Origin: Streptomyces sp. NBC_00273
Lineage (GTDB): Bacteria > Actinomycetota > Actinomycetes > Streptomycetales > Streptomycetaceae
Direction: 5' to 3'
Assembly (NCBI RefSeq): GCF_036178145.1
Contig: NZ_CP108067.1
Location: 7,827,001 to 7,891,000 of the forward strand
DNA: 64,000 nt
The translations under genes were made by a program, and so were the position numbers. Shown one piece after another: positions 61,785 through 64,000 of this stretch. The number at the start of each line of letters is the position of its first letter. Within the stretch, counting starts at the first letter, position 1. The notes beneath the pieces are model-generated. The model saw nothing but the letters and a program-made list of their open reading frames with translations. It was not told the DNA's origin and did no database searches.

Positions 61785-62178
61785 GCACCGAGACCACCAC
61801 GGCCGCCGCCGACTTCGCCCAGGCGCTCGCCGAGCGGGCCGACGGATACCCGACCGACCCGCGGAGGGCACAGCGCCCGTGATCGCCACAGTCGCCGACC
61901 CGGCGACAGGCGACAGCACCCGGTCCCGATCGAGCCCGGCCAGCTCGACTGGGTGACCGCCCGGGTTCGGGGCGATCGGTACACCTTCCGCTCCGCCCGG
62001 TGCCGCGGCAGTCTTTCACCCTGATCCGCCGGCTCGGTGTCGTGCCGTTCGTCATTCCTCGTCTTCGCAATGGCCCTGGTGTTCTGGTTCATCACCGCAA
62101 CGCTCCGCGGGGTCGAGATCACGGATCTCGGATGGTCACGGCGTTCGGGGTGGTGTGGCCGATCCCGCGTTTATGCAG
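61785..62178. other. degenerate region before IS remnant
   Basis: Only coding-like scraps: 'TTTAAADFAQALAERADGYP' to a stop at 61882, and 'IEPGQLDWVTARVRGDRYTF' around 61925-62000 in another frame. Neither has a convincing start. From about 62118 the minus strand continues the decayed end of the transposase listed next. Confidence 0.4.
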
Positions 62179-62588
62179 TTAGGCACGTATCTTGCGGGAG
62201 CTGTAGCCCTTGTCGCCCAGGACGTGGTCCGGGCGGGTTCGGGGTCGCCCGGGCTCGGCCCGGCGGACCTTGATGGTGTCCATGACCTCCTCGAAGCGGG
62301 TGCAGTCGGCGGCGTTGCCGCCGGTGAGGACGAAGCCGAGAGGCCGGCCGCGGCCAGCATTCGCGTGAACGTCCCGTCCAGCGCCCACCTGCGGAAACGC
62401 GTGTACAGGGTCCTCCAGGGCCCCTACCGTGCCGGCACGTCACGCCACGCCGCCCCCGTCCGCGGCTTCCACACGATCCCGTTCAGCACCCGCCGGTCGT
62501 CCAACCTCGGCCGTCCCGAGGAGGGCCGCGGCAACAGCCCGGCCAGCGCCTCCCACTCCACATCCGTCAGCTCATGACGACGCACCAT
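62179..62588 (-). pseudogene. decayed IS5-family transposase (IS427-like)
   Basis: The N-terminus from 62588 reads 'MVRRHELTDVEWEALAGLLP', 'RVLNGIVWKPRTGAAWRDVP', then an in-frame stop where a Tyr codon is expected, then 'GPWRTLYTRFRRWALDGTFT'. The frame then jumps to 'GRPLGFVLTGGNAADCTRFE' and 'VLGDKGYSSRKIRA' with another stop. The segment with the first catalytic Asp is deleted. The element is non-functional, and no clear terminal inverted repeats were found. It marks past insertion activity next to the 306-bp repeats. Confidence 0.8.
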
Positions 62589-62718
62589 GCCGACGTGATC
62601 CCCCTTCAGAACCCTTTGAAGACACGCCCCGAAGCAGACCAAGTGGATGCCGAGCTGGGGGACATCATGCCGGGGTCTGGTCGGGAGTGGCCGGTACATC
62701 AGCGAAGAACGCGAGTTT

Positions 62719-63636
62719 GATCGGCGAAGCCGATCCGGGACTCGGAATGACGAAGTGTTCGATCAGCGCGGCTGGTTCGGATGAAGCGTTGAGAGAGGAA
62801 ATCATGTGATCGGCGGAGCCGATCCGGGTGGTGGCATGAGAGATAGCTGAATGTCTCAGCCCAATCACCCAGCTGTGCGCGGACGTTGTTATCGATCCGG
62901 GTGCTGTGTTGTGTGTTGGACCCATCGGGGTTGGCCGTGTTCAGGCCGGATCCCGCACTTGACCTCTTTTCCCTGAACACCCATGTGGTGGGCGGCGCTT
63001 TGTGCTGCCCGTGCTGTGGGAGGAGATCGGCGAAGCCGATCCGGGACTGGGAATGACGAAGTGTTCGATCGGCGCGGCTGGTTCGGATGAGGCGTTGAGA
63101 GAGGAAATCATGTGATCGGCGGAGCCGATCCGGGTGGTGGCATGAGAGATAGCTGAATGTCTCAGCCCAATCACCCAGCTGTGCGCGGACGATGTCATCG
63201 ATCCGGGCGCTGTGTTGTGTGTTGAACCCATCGGGGTTGGCCGTGTTCAGGCCGGATCCCGCACTTGACCTCTTTCCCCTGAACACCCATGTGGTGGGCG
63301 GCGCTTTGTGCTGCCCGTGCTGTGGGAGGAGATCGGCGAAGCCGATCCGGGACTGGGAATGACGAAGTGTTCGATCAGCGCGGCTGGTTCGGATGAGGCG
63401 TTGAGAGAGGAAATCATGTGATCGGCGGAGCCGATCCGGGTGGTGGCATGAGAGATAGCTGAATGTCTCAGCCCAATCACCCAGCTGTGCGCGGACGATG
63501 TCATCGATCCGGGCGCTGTGTTGTGTGTTGAACCCATCGGGGTTGGCCGTGTTCAGGCCGGATCCCGCACTTGACCCCTTTTCCCTGAACACCCATGTGG
63601 TGGGCAGCGCTTTGTGCTGCCCGCACTGTAGGAGGA
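62719..63636. repeat. three tandem 306-bp repeats with paired hairpins
   Basis: Three near-identical direct repeats start at 62719, 63025 and 63331. Each unit opens with the hairpin GATCGGC-GAA-GCCGATC and contains a second, GATCGGC-GGA-GCCGATC, 89 bases on (62808, 63114, 63420). Each ends with GGGC(G/A)GC...GCTGCCC and GGAGGAG. The last unit runs into the ribosome binding site of the gene at 63645, so the repeat seems to be a duplicated 5' leader. GC content is lower than in the flanking genes. The period is divisible by three, which alone keeps a 297-codon minus-strand frame open. Confidence 0.9.
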
Positions 63637-63644
63637 GAAACCTG

Positions 63645-64000
63645 ATGAATCACGAATCCACGAAGTTGTCGGTCGCTTTCAATGGGGCCGATAACACGGG
63701 TAAGACCACGCAGATCGACCTGCTGGCCCGCCGGATCGGTCCGGCTGCGGCGCCCGCCGGCGCCCTGCACGACCACGACTCTTCTGCGAAGGACGCCACT
63801 ACCGGCTTCCCGCCGGCCAAGCAGGTGGCCGTGATACTTCCCCGACCGGCGAGGACGGCGGGACCGTGGTCCGACAACGACCGTCTCGCCTCGGTCCTGA
63901 CCGAACTTGTTGGCACCCGTGTCAGGGTCGTCGAACTCCAGGACACGGACACCGATCTCCGGTCGCTGCCGGACCGTACCGCCTTCGCCTCCGTGCTGTG
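63645..64000 (+). CDS. P-loop nucleotide kinase-like protein, cut by window end
   Basis: The ATG follows GGAGGAGAAA and the frame stays open to the last base (118 codons). The N-terminus 'KLSVAFNGADNTGKTTQIDL' carries a Walker A G-A-D-N-T-G-K-T-T like thymidylate kinases (G-x-D-G-x-G-K-T-T-Q). After ~40 residues the sequence no longer follows that family closely ('AVILPRPARTAGPWSDNDR', 'LVGTRVRVVELQDTDTDLR'). A nucleotide or nucleoside kinase is the best guess, but a fusion or other P-loop enzyme is possible. The rest lies beyond the window. Confidence 0.55.
   Translation, partial: MNHESTKLSVAFNGADNTGKTTQIDLLARRIGPAAAPAGALHDHDSSAKDATTGFPPAKQVAVILPRPARTAGPWSDNDRLASVLTELVGTRVRVVELQDTDTDLRSLPDRTAFASVL

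Noticed and set aside
62699..63592. 297-codon minus-strand frame with three ~102-residue repeats
   Set aside because: It is open only because the 306-bp DNA repeat is divisible by three and lacks stops in that frame; composition is not coding-like and it contains no good start site.
62719..63636. CRISPR-like array
   Set aside because: The repeats are 306 bp long, directly adjacent with no spacers, and there are no cas genes.
1..64000. tRNA, rRNA or replication origin
   Set aside because: No cloverleaf-type sequence, rRNA signature, DnaA-box cluster or iteron array was noticed; a covariance-model scan could not be run.

Overview
The window is high-GC actinomycete DNA and almost certainly comes from a Streptomyces. 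Codons end mostly in G or C, GTG starts are frequent, neighbouring genes overlap by ATGA or GTGA, and TTA codons are very rare. The block at about 33.8-44.3 kb looks like ordinary Streptomyces chromosome: a HipA-like kinase with a DUF3037 partner, two SDRs, a peptide-binding lipoprotein, uracil-DNA glycosylase and apolipoprotein N-acyltransferase.

Region 1 (1-30.4 kb) is a biosynthetic cluster for a probably chlorinated aryl-thiazoline metallophore of the pyochelin/yersiniabactin type. Precursor genes come first (salicylate synthase, class II DAHP synthase), then a flavin reductase and a flavin-dependent halogenase. A tightly coupled operon follows (6664-22859): two NRPSs, a saccharopine-dehydrogenase-like reductase, a type II thioesterase, a salicyl-AMP ligase and an SDR. 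NRPS 1 reads ArCP-Cy-A-PCP-Cy-A(MT-like)-PCP. NRPS 2 reads docking-Cy-A-PCP-TE-like. All three A domains carry a cysteine-type specificity code and there is no ketosynthase, so the line should join salicylate to three cysteines and cyclise each of them. A pair of fused TM-NBD ABC transporters of the YbtPQ/IrtAB type comes next, then an unusual double class III aminotransferase in which one half has lost its PLP lysine, a methyltransferase, and a regulator resembling gamma-butyrolactone receptors. The TE-like domain of NRPS 2 lacks the nucleophilic Ser and the His. TTA codons in NRPS 1 and in the first transporter gene suggest bldA control.

Region 2 (30.4-33.9 kb) is cytochrome bd oxidase (cydAB without cydCD) followed by a scrap of a tyrosine recombinase. 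Region 3 (33.8-44.5 kb) is the housekeeping block.

Region 4 (44.5-64 kb) is an accessory, mobile-element-like zone. It starts with a second integrase relic. A long minus-strand operon then encodes, in order of transcription, a ribbon-helix-helix protein, two unknown proteins, a type IA topoisomerase, a PrgI-like membrane protein, a VirB4-like protein whose ATPase motifs look lost, and a large VirB6/TrbL-like membrane protein with tandem repeats. This resembles a minimal type IV secretion or conjugation module. After it come small accessory genes, several with apparent frameshifts, a decayed IS5-family transposase, and three exact-period 306-bp tandem repeats that lead directly into a P-loop kinase-like gene cut by the window end. 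I saw no tRNA, rRNA or CRISPR array.
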